Below, in pieces: positions 34,153 through 43,408 of a DNA stretch of 64,000 bases (positions within the stretch are counted from its first letter, which is position 1; each line of letters begins with the position of its first letter). The stretch lies in contig JANQEL010000090.1 in the NCBI GenBank assembly GCA_028278345.1, positions 1 through 64,000 of the forward strand, written 5' to 3'. The notes under the pieces were generated by a model. That model saw only the letters and a list, made by a program, of their open reading frames with translations. It searched no databases and was not told where the DNA came from. A program made the translations under genes and the position numbers. The stretch is from Myxococcota bacterium. GTDB lineage: Bacteria; Myxococcota_A; UBA9160; UBA4427.

Positions 34153-35283
34153 TCAGTCCTTCGGCAGCCCCAGGATACGCTCCGCGATGATGTTGCGCTG
34201 GATGTTCGGCGTGCCGCCGCCGATCACCGTGCCGTGGAAGCCCAGGGCCGTGCGTTGCCACTCCCCATCTTCCACCGCCTCGGCTCCGAGCAGGCCGAGG
34301 GCGAGGTCGTGCATCTCGATTTCGAGCGGACCGCGTAGCCACTTGTTGACCGAAGTCTCGCTGCCCGGGAGTTCGCCCTTCAGCTGGTGGGTGAGGTGAC
34401 GCATGCCGTTCAGGCGCATGGCGGCGATGCGGCAATCGAAGCGAGCGATCTGGCGGCGCACTTCGGGGTCTTCGAGGGCGGGGCGGCCGCCGCGCTTGGC
34501 GCGTTTCGCTAGCGCCTTCAAGCGATCGAGCTGCTGCTCCATGGTGGTCGATTCGGAGATCCCCGTGCGCTCGTTCGCCAGTGCCCCCATCACGACGCGC
34601 CAACCCTGGCCCTCCTTGCCGAGGCGGTTCTCGACGGGCACCCGCACCTCGTTGAAGAAGACCTGGTTGAAGCTGTGGGTGCCGATCAGGTTGGGGATCG
34701 GGCTCACCTCGATCCCCGGGCTCTTCATGTCGACCAGGATGCAGGTGATGCCGCCGTAGCGATCGCTGCTCTCGGTGCGCACGAGCATGAAGCACCACTT
34801 CGCCTTGTGGGCGAGGGTGGTCCAGATCTTCGACCCGGTGACCACGTATTCGTCGCCGTCGCGCAAAGCCCGCGTCTTGATGGAGGCGAGATCGCTGCCG
34901 CTATCGGGTTCGGAATAGCCCGTGCACCAGACCGAGGTGCAGTCGAGCAGGCCCGGTAGCCAACGCGCCTTCTGCTCTTCGGTGCCGTAGCTGATCAGTG
35001 CCGGCCCCACCCAGGTGAGGCCCATGAAGTCGCTGCCGAGCGCCGGTGCCCGGGCCGCCGACATCTCTTCCTTCAGGATGAACTGCTCGATCAGCGTGCC
35101 GCCTCCGCCGCCTGCTTCCTTCGGCCAGTGGAAGCCGATCCACTTCTTCTCGATGAGCGCATCGTGCCAGGCACGCAGGGTGTCGGGATCTTCGTGCTTG
35201 TCTTCCGGCGGGTTGTGTTCGGCGATGAACGCACGCACCTCGGCGCGGAAGGCCTCTTCCTCGGGGGTGTAGTGGAAGTCCAT
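34153..35283 (-). CDS. acyl-CoA dehydrogenase (subunit A)
   Basis: This 376-residue FAD enzyme has the full acyl-CoA dehydrogenase fold: DFHYTPEEEAFRAEVRAFIAEH, TGYSEPDSGSDLASIKTRA (FAD/substrate signature 1), VTGSKIWTTLAH and the C-terminal GTPNIQRNIIAERILGLP. The position usually holding the C-terminal catalytic Glu (EGT) reads GGT, so the base may come from elsewhere, such as the Glu in ALANER, or from a partner subunit. The ATG at 35283 fits the family start; the frame is open upstream. It is preceded 2 bases away by another acyl-CoA dehydrogenase gene, so a heteromeric enzyme is likely. Confidence 0.92.
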   Translation of the reverse strand: MDFHYTPEEEAFRAEVRAFIAEHNPPEDKHEDPDTLRAWHDALIEKKWIGFHWPKEAGGGGGTLIEQFILKEEMSAARAPALGSDFMGLTWVGPALISYGTEEQKARWLPGLLDCTSVWCTGYSEPDSGSDLASIKTRALRDGDEYVVTGSKIWTTLAHKAKWCFMLVRTESSDRYGGITCILVDMKSPGIEVSPIPNLIGTHSFNQVFFNEVRVPVENRLGKEGQGWRVVMGALANERTGISESTTMEQQLDRLKALAKRAKRGGRPALEDPEVRRQIARFDCRIAAMRLNGMRHLTHQLKGELPGSETSVNKWLRGPLEIEMHDLALGLLGAEAVEDGEWQRTALGFHGTVIGGGTPNIQRNIIAERILGLPKD

Positions 35284-35285
35284 GT

Positions 35286-36407
35286 CTACAGCCCCCGCAG
35301 ACGGGCGACGCGTTCGAGGTGGTGGTTTTCGTCGCCGAAGGCCGGCCGCGCCCACTTCGAGCGTTTCAGGTAGAGCTGCACGTTGTACTCCTCCGTGTAC
35401 CCCACCGCACCGTGGAGCTGGATCGCGCCGACGCCGATGTTCGTGAAGGCCTCGCTCGCGAAGGCCTTGGCGCGCGAAGTGGCCAGCGGCACGTCTCCCG
35501 GTTCTTCCTCGATCGCCCAGGCGGCGTAGTAGAGCAGCGAGCGGAGGGATTCGAGGTCGACGTACATCTCCGCCAGCGGATGCTTGACACCCTGGTAGCG
35601 CCCGATCGGCGAGCCGAACTGCTCGCGGTCCTTGGCGAATTGCACGGTGATCTCGTGGATCGCCGTGCCGGCGCCGAGGATCTCCGCGGTGGTTGCGATG
35701 GCGCCGCGGTCGAGGGCGCGTTCGCGGGCTGCAGCGGCGTCCGCCCCCGATGCGAGGATCGCGTCGCGGTCGACATGAACTGCGTCGAGTTCGATGTGGC
35801 CGATCCGCTTGGTGCGGTCGAGAGTCTCGCAGGGTTTGACGCGGACCCCCTCGCTCGAAGCCGGCACACAGGCGATGTGCTGAGCGCCGCCTTCGTCTTC
35901 GAACAGGACGAGCAGGAGGGTCGCGTTGGGGGCGTCGATGACGTGGCGCTTCCGACCGCTGACCCGGAATCCCTCGCCGTCCCCGGTGGCGCGGGTCGTC
36001 GCGGTCTGCGAGGCGGGATCCGAGGCATCGTCGACCAGGGCGAGGGCGCCGATCTCGTCACCACTCGCGAGGGCGGGTAGCCAGCGTTCCTGCTGGGCGT
36101 CGCTCCCCACGTCCGCGATGACGCTCCCCGCGATCAGGGTGGAGACCAGCGGAGAGGGGAAGAGGGCGCGCCCCGTCTCTTCGAGCACGACGATCAGGTC
36201 GATCCAGCCGAGGCCCGTCCCCCCGAATTTCTCGTCGGTGATCAGGCCGGTCCAGCCGAGTTCGGCGATCGCCTTCCACTGATCCGCGGCGTAGCCCCGC
36301 GGCTCGGAGCTCACCCGGCGAACGACGTCGAGGGGCGACTGCTCAGCGAGAAACTTGCGCGCTTCCTGGTGGAGCAGTTCTTGTTCTTCGGTCAGACCAA
36401 AGTTCAT
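35286..36407 (-). CDS. acyl-CoA dehydrogenase (subunit B)
   Basis: This 373-residue protein has the N-terminal NFGLTEEQELLHQEARKFLAEQ, a less conserved middle domain (RVSGRKRHVIDAPNATLLLV) and the C-terminal QLHGAVGYTEEYNVQLYLKRSKW typical of beta-type members of paired acyl-CoA dehydrogenases. Its C-terminus (FGDENHHLERVARLRGL) lacks the IQR-type FAD-binding tail seen in subunit A. Adjacent pairs of this sort form alpha2beta2 enzymes in steroid and other CoA-thioester degradation. It leads the minus-strand operon and is divergent from the outer-membrane barrel gene. Confidence 0.9.
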   Translation of the reverse strand: MNFGLTEEQELLHQEARKFLAEQSPLDVVRRVSSEPRGYAADQWKAIAELGWTGLITDEKFGGTGLGWIDLIVVLEETGRALFPSPLVSTLIAGSVIADVGSDAQQERWLPALASGDEIGALALVDDASDPASQTATTRATGDGEGFRVSGRKRHVIDAPNATLLLVLFEDEGGAQHIACVPASSEGVRVKPCETLDRTKRIGHIELDAVHVDRDAILASGADAAAARERALDRGAIATTAEILGAGTAIHEITVQFAKDREQFGSPIGRYQGVKHPLAEMYVDLESLRSLLYYAAWAIEEEPGDVPLATSRAKAFASEAFTNIGVGAIQLHGAVGYTEEYNVQLYLKRSKWARPAFGDENHHLERVARLRGL

Positions 36408-36592
36408 TTCGTTCTCGCAGTGGGCGGGCTGGTTTTGGAGCCTTTCTCGGAAGGTGCCGCGAATGTGAGCGCGTGGGTTCGCGAAGGATGGCTATGGTGC
36501 GCGTCGTGGCGTCGCGTCCGACGCTCGAGTTCGAGGCCCGACCGCTGCCGATCGACATCAAGCGAAGAAGCTGCACGCGGCGAAGAGACAGC

Positions 36593-38002
36593 ATGCGAAA
36601 GAGCGCGTGGGTTCGGACACTCGCATTCGTCGGCCTCCCGTGCACGGTCTGGCTCGCGGCGCAGTGCTCGATCGCCGTGCTCCCGGCTTCGGCGAACGAA
36701 ACCGCGCCCGGTTCCGACGCGCCCCCCGGCAACGAACCGCACATCTTCGATCCCTGGCAGGGGCTCGATCGCGACGGGCGGATCCCGCAGGCCGAGATCC
36801 CCGACGACATCCCGAACCCCGATCGCTGGCGCTACTACCCCGAAGGTCGCATCCGCCCAGGCAACCCGTTCGAGCGCTTTCTCGTGACGACCTTCATGGC
36901 GCCCTACGCGTTCCACGACAGCGACATCGGGACCGTGGGCGGGATGGCGTTCACCGACATCGACTTCCGCGGTCAGCGCCGGCGGGAGTTCGCCGGCGCC
37001 TTCGCGTCCTACAGCACCGAGGGGCAGCAGTTCTACACGACGGTCTGGGAGCGCTGGCTGCATCATCGCGACCTGCCCGGGGGCGGGGTGTTGATCGAAG
37101 ATCGCAGCCACGTCCGTGCGCGTGCGAGCTACAGCAAGACCCTCACGCGTCGCTTCTTCGGCATCGGGCCGAATAGCCGCGAGCGCGACGAGGCGAGCTA
37201 CACCGACGAACTCGTGTGGCTCGAAGCGGGCTTCGAAAAGACGCTGCCCGAGCCGGGCTCGGACTGGCTGGTCGGGGTGAACCTGCGCGCCGAACTCCAC
37301 GAACTCGGCGACGGCCACGTGGGCGGCGCCCTCGACGTCGACGAACTCGACCCGGCTTCCTTCGAGGCGGCCGAACACCACGACCTCGGGCGCATCCTCG
37401 TGACGATGCGTTACGACACCCGGGACAGCCCGGTGAATCCCTACCGCGGTTGGATGCTGGGCGGTGAGATCGACGCCGCGCCGCTCCAGAGCGAAGGCGA
37501 TGTCGGGGCCCTCTATCGCCTCTACGGGGCGTGGGTCAAGGCGATGCCCCCGCTGTTCCACGACGGCGGCGACGAGGACGAAGAGAATCCGCCGACCGAC
37601 ACCTTCAGTATGGGCGCCCGCGTCGAACTCACTTCGGGTGATCTGCCCTTCTTCGCCCTGCCGACCCTCGGTGGGCGCAACGATCTGCGCGGCTTCATCA
37701 CCGGGCGCTATCGCGGTGGCGCCTCCTGGGTGGCGGGCGCCGAGTACCGCTTCTACTTCATCCCGCGCGGATTCGGCGTGCCGAAGTTCCCCGTGATCCG
37801 GGTGGAGCGCGTGGGGGCGGCCCTCTTCTACGAAGCGGGCAACGTCGCGAAGAACGGCAACGATCTCTTCGACCACAAGGTGCGCCACAGCTATGGCGTG
37901 GGGCTTCGCTTCATGGTCGAACGCACGGCACCGTTCCGCGTCGACATCGCCTTCTCGGAAGACGGCTACGAGTTCAGCGCAGGTTTCGGCTTCACCTTCT
38001 AG
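36593..38002 (+). CDS. Omp85/surface-antigen-like outer-membrane barrel protein
   Basis: The 469-residue protein has a signal peptide (to about residue 34), a short linker naming a WYYPEGR-like segment (RWRYYPEGRIRPGNPFERF), then repeated amphipathic beta-strands ending in FSAGFGFTF with a terminal Phe, as outer-membrane barrels do. The TLGGRNDLRGFITGRYRGGA segment resembles the conserved RGF/RGY loop of the bacterial surface antigen (D15/Omp85) barrel. There are no POTRA repeats. ATG 36593 has AAGAGA upstream. The sulfatase-fold lipoprotein gene follows 36 bases later. Confidence 0.78.
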   Translation: MRKSAWVRTLAFVGLPCTVWLAAQCSIAVLPASANETAPGSDAPPGNEPHIFDPWQGLDRDGRIPQAEIPDDIPNPDRWRYYPEGRIRPGNPFERFLVTTFMAPYAFHDSDIGTVGGMAFTDIDFRGQRRREFAGAFASYSTEGQQFYTTVWERWLHHRDLPGGGVLIEDRSHVRARASYSKTLTRRFFGIGPNSRERDEASYTDELVWLEAGFEKTLPEPGSDWLVGVNLRAELHELGDGHVGGALDVDELDPASFEAAEHHDLGRILVTMRYDTRDSPVNPYRGWMLGGEIDAAPLQSEGDVGALYRLYGAWVKAMPPLFHDGGDEDEENPPTDTFSMGARVELTSGDLPFFALPTLGGRNDLRGFITGRYRGGASWVAGAEYRFYFIPRGFGVPKFPVIRVERVGAALFYEAGNVAKNGNDLFDHKVRHSYGVGLRFMVERTAPFRVDIAFSEDGYEFSAGFGFTF

Positions 38003-38038
38003 CTGTACCCGCTGGCGCGACCGTCCTAGGATGGGGAC

Positions 38039-39397
38039 GTGTCGAGAACCGGGAATCCGCGAAGGCGTTTCTCTACGGTCGACGGCCTCCGCCTTTTCGC
38101 GGCCGTGCTGGCGATCGTGGCCCCGGCCTGCGACCCGAATGCTCCGACGGCGCAGGCACGAGAGCGGGTCATCCTGGTCACGATCGACACCCTGCGATGG
38201 GACACGTTCGAGGGCAGCGGAAACCAGGCTTCGGCTCTCCCCGAGACCCTCGCCTTCGCACGTCGCGGTGCCATCTTCTCGCGCGCGTACGCGGCTTCGA
38301 ATGTCACCCAACCGACCCACGCGAGTCTCTTCACTGGCCTGCACCCGTGGGAGCACGGTGTCACGCGCAACGGGCAGCTGCTCGACTTCGAACTCGAAAC
38401 GGTGGCAGAGACCTTTCGCGATGCGGGCTTCTCGACCTCTGCGATCGTGGCCTCGTTCGCCCTCGATTCCGATTTCGGTTTCGACCAGGGGTTCGACGCG
38501 TACGAGGCCATCTTCGGGCGCGAACTCGCCACGTTGCGCCAGTGGGAGGGACGCAGGGTTCCGCAGGGACTGTTCTACGAACTGGCCGATCGGGTCGTCG
38601 AGCATGCGCTCGCGCGGCTCAGCGCCGCCGAGGGAGAGCGGCAATTCTTCTGGTTCCACTTCTTCGACACCCACGATCCGTACGGGGATACCGTGACGGA
38701 CGAAGCGGACCTCGGTCTGCCCGAATTGTACGCCGCGGCCGCGTCGAAGCGCGATGTCCCCGCCACCCTGGCGCGTGCCCGGCATCTGTATCGCGCGGAT
38801 GCCGGCGCCCTCGATCGTGCACTTGCGCGGTTGTGGCAACGCATCGATGCCGAGCCTTCGATCGTCACTCACGTGGTGTTCACGGCCGATCACGGCGAGA
38901 GCTTCGGAGAGGGTGGGGCGTTGGGGCATGGCGATGCGCTGACCGCGTGGGAGCTTCACGTTCCTCTCTTCGTCGTTTCCCCCCGCGTCGATCCCGGTGA
39001 GCGCGACGACGTGGTCGGGAGCGTCGACATCCCCGCCACGCTGATGGGCCTGGCCGACATCCCGCACGCCTACCCGGGGCGCTCGCTGCTCGCAGTGGGG
39101 GATTCGGACGCGCGCGTGTGGGGCATGTCGAGCACGGCTCCCGACAAGCGCGGTCGAGATGGCCGCTACTTCGCCGTCGTCGACGGCACGATCTACGCGG
39201 GTGCAGCGGACGGCGTGCTCTTCGAAGATCGCGCCGGCCTCGCAGCACCGGAGGCGATCGACGAGCAGCTGCGAAAAGCATTCGCGATCTTCGACGGCGC
39301 GCGCGGGCGGGGCGTTTCGTTGACGGATCCCGAGACGCGCGCCGCTCTCGAAGCCCTGGGCTACGCAGTTCCCGAATCGGTCACAGAGGAGCCGTGA
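38039..39397 (+). CDS. sulfatase-fold lipoprotein with Thr nucleophile
   Basis: This 452-residue lipoprotein (lipobox APAC, Cys31) has the alkaline phosphatase/sulfatase superfamily fold: VILVTIDTLRWDTFEG supplies the metal Asp residues, VTQPTHASLFTGLHPWEHGV is the nucleophile region, and VVFTADHGESFGEG supplies the C-terminal metal Asp-His. The nucleophile position is Thr, where true sulfatases have the Cys or Ser converted to formylglycine. Thr is the nucleophile in phosphoglycerol and phosphoethanolamine transferases of this superfamily, so a phospho-transfer or hydrolase role is more likely than sulfate removal. The GTG start has GGGG upstream. Confidence 0.85.
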   Translation: MSRTGNPRRRFSTVDGLRLFAAVLAIVAPACDPNAPTAQARERVILVTIDTLRWDTFEGSGNQASALPETLAFARRGAIFSRAYAASNVTQPTHASLFTGLHPWEHGVTRNGQLLDFELETVAETFRDAGFSTSAIVASFALDSDFGFDQGFDAYEAIFGRELATLRQWEGRRVPQGLFYELADRVVEHALARLSAAEGERQFFWFHFFDTHDPYGDTVTDEADLGLPELYAAAASKRDVPATLARARHLYRADAGALDRALARLWQRIDAEPSIVTHVVFTADHGESFGEGGALGHGDALTAWELHVPLFVVSPRVDPGERDDVVGSVDIPATLMGLADIPHAYPGRSLLAVGDSDARVWGMSSTAPDKRGRDGRYFAVVDGTIYAGAADGVLFEDRAGLAAPEAIDEQLRKAFAIFDGARGRGVSLTDPETRAALEALGYAVPESVTEEP

Positions 39398-39440
39398 AGC
39401 GTCGACCGCGAATATGTGCGATCCGCTCTCCCGCGGTGGC

Positions 39441-40814
39441 TCAGACCAGCCCGTACGCCAACATGGCGTCGGCGACCTTCACGAAGCCTGCGATGTTGGC
39501 GCCGCTCACGTAGTCGACGCTGCCGTCTTCGCGGGTGCCGTATTCCTTACACCGCTTGTGGATGTCGCTCATGATGTCCTGCAGCCGCGCGTCGACTTCC
39601 TCGCGCGACCACGATAGACGCAGGGCGTTCTGGCTCTGCTCGAGGCCCGAAACCGCGACGCCACCGGCATTGGCCGCCTTGCCGGGCCCGAAGAGGACAC
39701 CCGCCTTCAGCAGGGCGTGCATGGCGTCGGCCTCGGTCGGCATGTTCGCCCCCTCGCACACGGCCTTCACGCCGTTGTCGAGCAGCACCTTGGCGTCGGC
39801 CATGGAGAGTTCGTTCTGGGTCGCGCAGGGGAGCGCCACGTCGACGGGCACCATCCAGGGACGCTCGCCGGCATGATAGGTGGCCGTCGGGTAGCGCTCG
39901 ACGTACTCCGAGATGCGTCCCCGCTTCACCGTCTTGAGATCGATGATGAACTCGAGCTTCTCGTGATCGATGCCGTCGGAGTCGTGAATGAAGCCCCCCG
40001 AATCCGAGAGGGTCACGACCTTGCCACCGAGTTCGGTCGCCTTCTGCACGGCATAGGTCGCCACATTGCCCGAACCTGACACGGCCACCGTCTTGTCGCG
40101 CAGGCTGTCACCCGTGTTCTCGAGCATGTGCTGGCAGAAGTAGACGCAACCGAAGCCCGTGGCCTCGGTGCGCACCAGCGAACCGCCGAACTGCAAGCCC
40201 TTGCCCGTCATGATGCCGGCCCAGCGATTCTCGAGGCGCTTGTAGTGGCCGAACATGTAACTGATCTCGCGCGCGCCCACGCCGATGTCTCCGGCGGGGA
40301 CGTCCGTGTCTTCGCCGATGTGTCGGTGTAGCTCGACCATCAATGACTGACAGAAGCGCATCACTTCGGCGTCGCTCTTGCCCTTCGGATTGAAGTTCGA
40401 GCCGCCCTTGCCGCCGCCCATCGGGAGACCCGTGAGGCTGTTCTTGAGCACCTGCTCGAAACCCAGGAACTTGAGCACGCTCTGGGTGACGGTGGGGTGG
40501 AAACGCATGCCGCCCTTGTAGGGGCCGAGGCTGTTGTTGAACTGCACCCGCCAGGCGCGATTGGTGCGCACGTTGCCGGCGTCGTCCTGCCAGACCACGC
40601 GGAAGATGATGATGCGATCGGGCTCGGTCATGCGATCGAGGATCGCGGCCTCGCGATACTTCGCGTGATCGCGCAGGAAGGGCATGAGCGAACTCGCCGC
40701 TTCGAAGACGGCCTGGTGGAACTCGGGTTCGTGCGGGTTGCGCCGCACCAGGCCGTGCATGAAGGCCTGGACATCGGGATCGTCGGTGGCGAGTACGGCT
40801 TCGTCTTCGGTCAT
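39441..40814 (-). CDS. gdhA: NADP-specific glutamate dehydrogenase
   Basis: GdhA assimilates ammonium by reductive amination of 2-oxoglutarate. The 457-residue protein has the hexameric GDH motifs: GPYKGGMRFHPTV, PMGGGKGGSNFNPKGKSD with the catalytic Lys, PAGDIGVGAREISYMFG, and the nucleotide-binding VAVSGSGNVATYAVQKA. CEGANMPTEADA is the usual C-terminal landmark. Length fits the NADP-type enzyme. It stands alone, convergent with the sulfatase-fold gene upstream, and shares a nitrogen theme with ntrBC and ptsP. Confidence 0.96.
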   Translation of the reverse strand: MTEDEAVLATDDPDVQAFMHGLVRRNPHEPEFHQAVFEAASSLMPFLRDHAKYREAAILDRMTEPDRIIIFRVVWQDDAGNVRTNRAWRVQFNNSLGPYKGGMRFHPTVTQSVLKFLGFEQVLKNSLTGLPMGGGKGGSNFNPKGKSDAEVMRFCQSLMVELHRHIGEDTDVPAGDIGVGAREISYMFGHYKRLENRWAGIMTGKGLQFGGSLVRTEATGFGCVYFCQHMLENTGDSLRDKTVAVSGSGNVATYAVQKATELGGKVVTLSDSGGFIHDSDGIDHEKLEFIIDLKTVKRGRISEYVERYPTATYHAGERPWMVPVDVALPCATQNELSMADAKVLLDNGVKAVCEGANMPTEADAMHALLKAGVLFGPGKAANAGGVAVSGLEQSQNALRLSWSREEVDARLQDIMSDIHKRCKEYGTREDGSVDYVSGANIAGFVKVADAMLAYGLV

Positions 40815-40877
40815 TGCAGTCTCCGTCGAGTGGGTCGTGCACCGGTTCTGTGGCCCGCAGGCTAGCGGCGATCGCGC

Positions 40878-42224
40878 CTACTGACGATCGACCCGATTCA
40901 GTCGATCGAACCACGCCGAGAGTTCTTCGTGCATGCTGCGGGCGATGATCTGGCGGCCCTGGTCGTCGGCTTCGCTCGCGCCCGCCGGTCGGTTCTTGTC
41001 GATCAGGGTGATTTCGCCGCGGGAGTTCTCGAGCAGCTTGCGATCCCCCTTGCGCAGGCTGCGCAGCGCGACCGCCCACTTCGAGGTGTCGAAGTCGGGG
41101 TGGCGGTTCTTCCAGTACTCCTCGCGCAGGGTGACCGGCTCGGCGTACTCGGCGAGCAGCGGGCGCTCGCGGGTAAGCGAAGGCGTATCGAGCAGGCTCA
41201 GGCCCTCGAGGTCGGCGGCCGATTCCCACTCGTCGATCGCGTGCAGCACGGTGGGGACTACGTCGAGGTGCGAGACGGGGAGGGCGACCCGCCCGCCCGA
41301 GGGCACGCGGCCCGGGAAGCGGAACACCAACGGGATCGAGAGCACGTCGTCCGAGAGGGTGAACTCGTGCCCGGTCATGCCCGCGCGGCCGAGTTCTTCG
41401 CCGTGGTCGGCCGTGATGACGAGCAGGCTCTGGTCGAGGAGTTCGCGTTCGCGCAGGGCGTCGATCAAACGGCCGAGCTGGCGATCCTGGTAGGCGATCT
41501 CCGCGAGGTAGAGGGTGCGGGCGAGTTCGAACTCCTCGGCCGTGCCCTCGCGCGTGCCGGCCATGATGGCCTCGGCTTCGGCGATCGAGAAGACGCGTCG
41601 TTCGAGGCTCGCCGGATCGACGCGGATGGCTTCGAAACCTTCGTCGGGTGGCGCGTAGGGGAGGTGGGCTTCGAGGTAGTTGACGAAGAGATGAAAGGGG
41701 CGGTCCGCGCTTGCGGCTTCATCGAGGACGGCGATGGCGAGATCGGTTGCGCGTTTCGCTCCCTTGTCCGTCATCTCGTCGACGTTGCCGAAGGCGACCT
41801 CGAAGCTGTCGAAGCCCTGGGCGAGGCCGCGGCTCTTCGTCACCCACGGGTTGCTGCTGACAGCGTGGGTCGCGTAGTCGCGGGTCTTCAGGAACTCGGC
41901 GAGGGTCAGGTACTGGGGGCCGAGCACGAAGTTCTCGTGCACGGCCTTGTGCTGACTCGGGGCGAGGCCGGTGAAGAGGGTGGCGTGGGAGGGCAGCGTC
42001 CACGGCGCCACGGCGTAGGCGTTCTCGAAGCGCGTTCCTTCGTCGGCCAGGCGGTCGAAGACGGGAGTCACGGGAAACTCCCCGAGCTTCACGCCCACGC
42101 CATCGGCCCGCACGGTGTCGAGCACGATCACCACGATGTGGGGCGGCACGGGTTCGGGTTCGCACGCGGTGAGCGAGAAAACGAGGGCGATGGCGATGGC
42201 CGTTCGAACGCCGCTTCGGATCAC
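40878..42224 (-). CDS. second sulfatase-fold lipoprotein with Thr nucleophile
   Basis: The 448-residue lipoprotein (lipobox LTAC, Cys21) has HIVVIVLDTVRADGVG, the nucleophile region PWTLPSHATLFTGLAPSQHKAV and LLVITADHGEELGRAG, all superfamily metal motifs. As in the other copy, Thr replaces the formylglycine-forming Cys/Ser. Its ATG overlaps the stop of the WbpE-like aminotransferase gene by 4 bases, so it is produced with diacetamido-sugar enzymes. A role in modifying an extracytoplasmic glycan, for example by phospho-substituent transfer, is inferred from that coupling. Confidence 0.87.
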   Translation of the reverse strand: MIRSGVRTAIAIALVFSLTACEPEPVPPHIVVIVLDTVRADGVGVKLGEFPVTPVFDRLADEGTRFENAYAVAPWTLPSHATLFTGLAPSQHKAVHENFVLGPQYLTLAEFLKTRDYATHAVSSNPWVTKSRGLAQGFDSFEVAFGNVDEMTDKGAKRATDLAIAVLDEAASADRPFHLFVNYLEAHLPYAPPDEGFEAIRVDPASLERRVFSIAEAEAIMAGTREGTAEEFELARTLYLAEIAYQDRQLGRLIDALRERELLDQSLLVITADHGEELGRAGMTGHEFTLSDDVLSIPLVFRFPGRVPSGGRVALPVSHLDVVPTVLHAIDEWESAADLEGLSLLDTPSLTRERPLLAEYAEPVTLREEYWKNRHPDFDTSKWAVALRSLRKGDRKLLENSRGEITLIDKNRPAGASEADDQGRQIIARSMHEELSAWFDRLNRVDRQ

Positions 42225-43351
42225 GCGGTCCCCACCGCGGCGAGCAGCGTGTCGCAGATGCGATCCGCCGTCGCTTCGTCCATGTAGGGATGCATGGGCA
42301 GGCTGAGGATGCGCTTCGATAGCCCTTCGCTGATCGGCAGGGATCCGACGCCCCTTCCGTGGGCGGCGTAGGCGGGCTGCAGGTGCATCGGCATGGGATA
42401 GTAGATCGCGCTCGGCACGCCGGCTTCGGCCAGTGCCCCTTGTACGGCATCGCGATCGTCGAGCAGGATCGAGTACTGCGCCCAGGCGCTCGACTTCCCG
42501 GCTTCACGTCGTGGGGTCGTCACCGCCGACGCAAGACGCGCGTCGTAGTGATCGGCGAGGCGTTCGCGCGCTTCGAGTTCGCTCTCGAATACGGCGAGCT
42601 TCGGCAACAGGACGGCGGCCTGGATCGTATCGAGGCGGCCGTTGATGCCGATGCGGACGATGTCGTACTTGCCCGCGCCCTTGCCGTGGGCGCGGATCGA
42701 GCGCAGCACGTCGGCCCGCGCGTCGTCGTCGGTGAAGACGGCACCGCCATCGCCGTAGCAGCCAAGCGGTTTCGCGGGAAAGAAGCTCGTCGTCGTGACG
42801 GGGCCGTGGGTGCCGACGCGCGCCTCGCCGATGCGACCACCGAAACTCTGCGCGGCGTCGGAGATCACGAGCAGGCCGTGTTCCGCGGCCGCCTCGGCGA
42901 TCGCCGCGTGGTCGGCGGGCAGGCCGAAGAGATCGACGGCGATGATCGCCCGGGGGCGCAGCTGCCCCTCGCCCGCAGTGGCCTCGATCTGCTTGCGCAG
43001 ATGATCGACGTCGATGTTGAACGAGCGCCCATCGACGTCGACGAAGACCGGCGACGCTCCCGCCAGCAGGACCACCTCGGCCGAGGCCGTGAAGGTGAAG
43101 GCGGGCAGAAAGACCGCATCTCCCGGACCGATGTCGTCGGCGAGCAGCGCCATCGAGAGCGCATCGGTTCCGCTCGCACACGCGATGGCGTGCTTGCAAC
43201 CCGCGAAGTCGCAGAGCGCCGCTTCGAGTTCGGCGACTTCCGGGCCCATGATGAAGCGCCCGTGGTCGAGCACGCGCTGGATGCCGGCGTCGATCTCCTC
43301 TTTCAAGCGCGCGTACTGCGCTTTGAGATCGACGAAGGGAAGGTTGCTCAC
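42221..43351 (-). CDS. DegT/DnrJ/EryC1 sugar aminotransferase (WbpE-like)
   Basis: This 376-residue PLP enzyme transfers an amino group to a nucleotide keto-sugar. It has FVDLKAQYARLKEEID, CASGTDALSMAL, VISDAAQSFGG and the PLP Lys in SFFPAKPLGCYGDGGAVFT, close to the SFFPAKPLG signature of WbpE/WlbC enzymes that make UDP-GlcNAc3N uronic acid. It starts with GTG and lies 57 bases after the fused oxidoreductase/acetyltransferase gene. Together they supply dehydrogenation, transamination and N-acetylation at C3 of the sugar. Confidence 0.92.
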   Translation of the reverse strand: MSNLPFVDLKAQYARLKEEIDAGIQRVLDHGRFIMGPEVAELEAALCDFAGCKHAIACASGTDALSMALLADDIGPGDAVFLPAFTFTASAEVVLLAGASPVFVDVDGRSFNIDVDHLRKQIEATAGEGQLRPRAIIAVDLFGLPADHAAIAEAAAEHGLLVISDAAQSFGGRIGEARVGTHGPVTTTSFFPAKPLGCYGDGGAVFTDDDARADVLRSIRAHGKGAGKYDIVRIGINGRLDTIQAAVLLPKLAVFESELEARERLADHYDARLASAVTTPRREAGKSSAWAQYSILLDDRDAVQGALAEAGVPSAIYYPMPMHLQPAYAAHGRGVGSLPISEGLSKRILSLPMHPYMDEATADRICDTLLAAVGTA

Positions 43352-43408
43352 GGGAAGGGCCTCCGAAGGTCGCGCGCGAATCGCCTGGGCGATTCGAGAG
43401 GTTTTCGG

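Noticed and set aside
36404-39067. 887-residue minus-strand open frame opposite the barrel and sulfatase-fold genes
   Set aside because: Shadow of the two plus-strand genes; composition is low-complexity Arg/His/Gly-rich and no motif is present.
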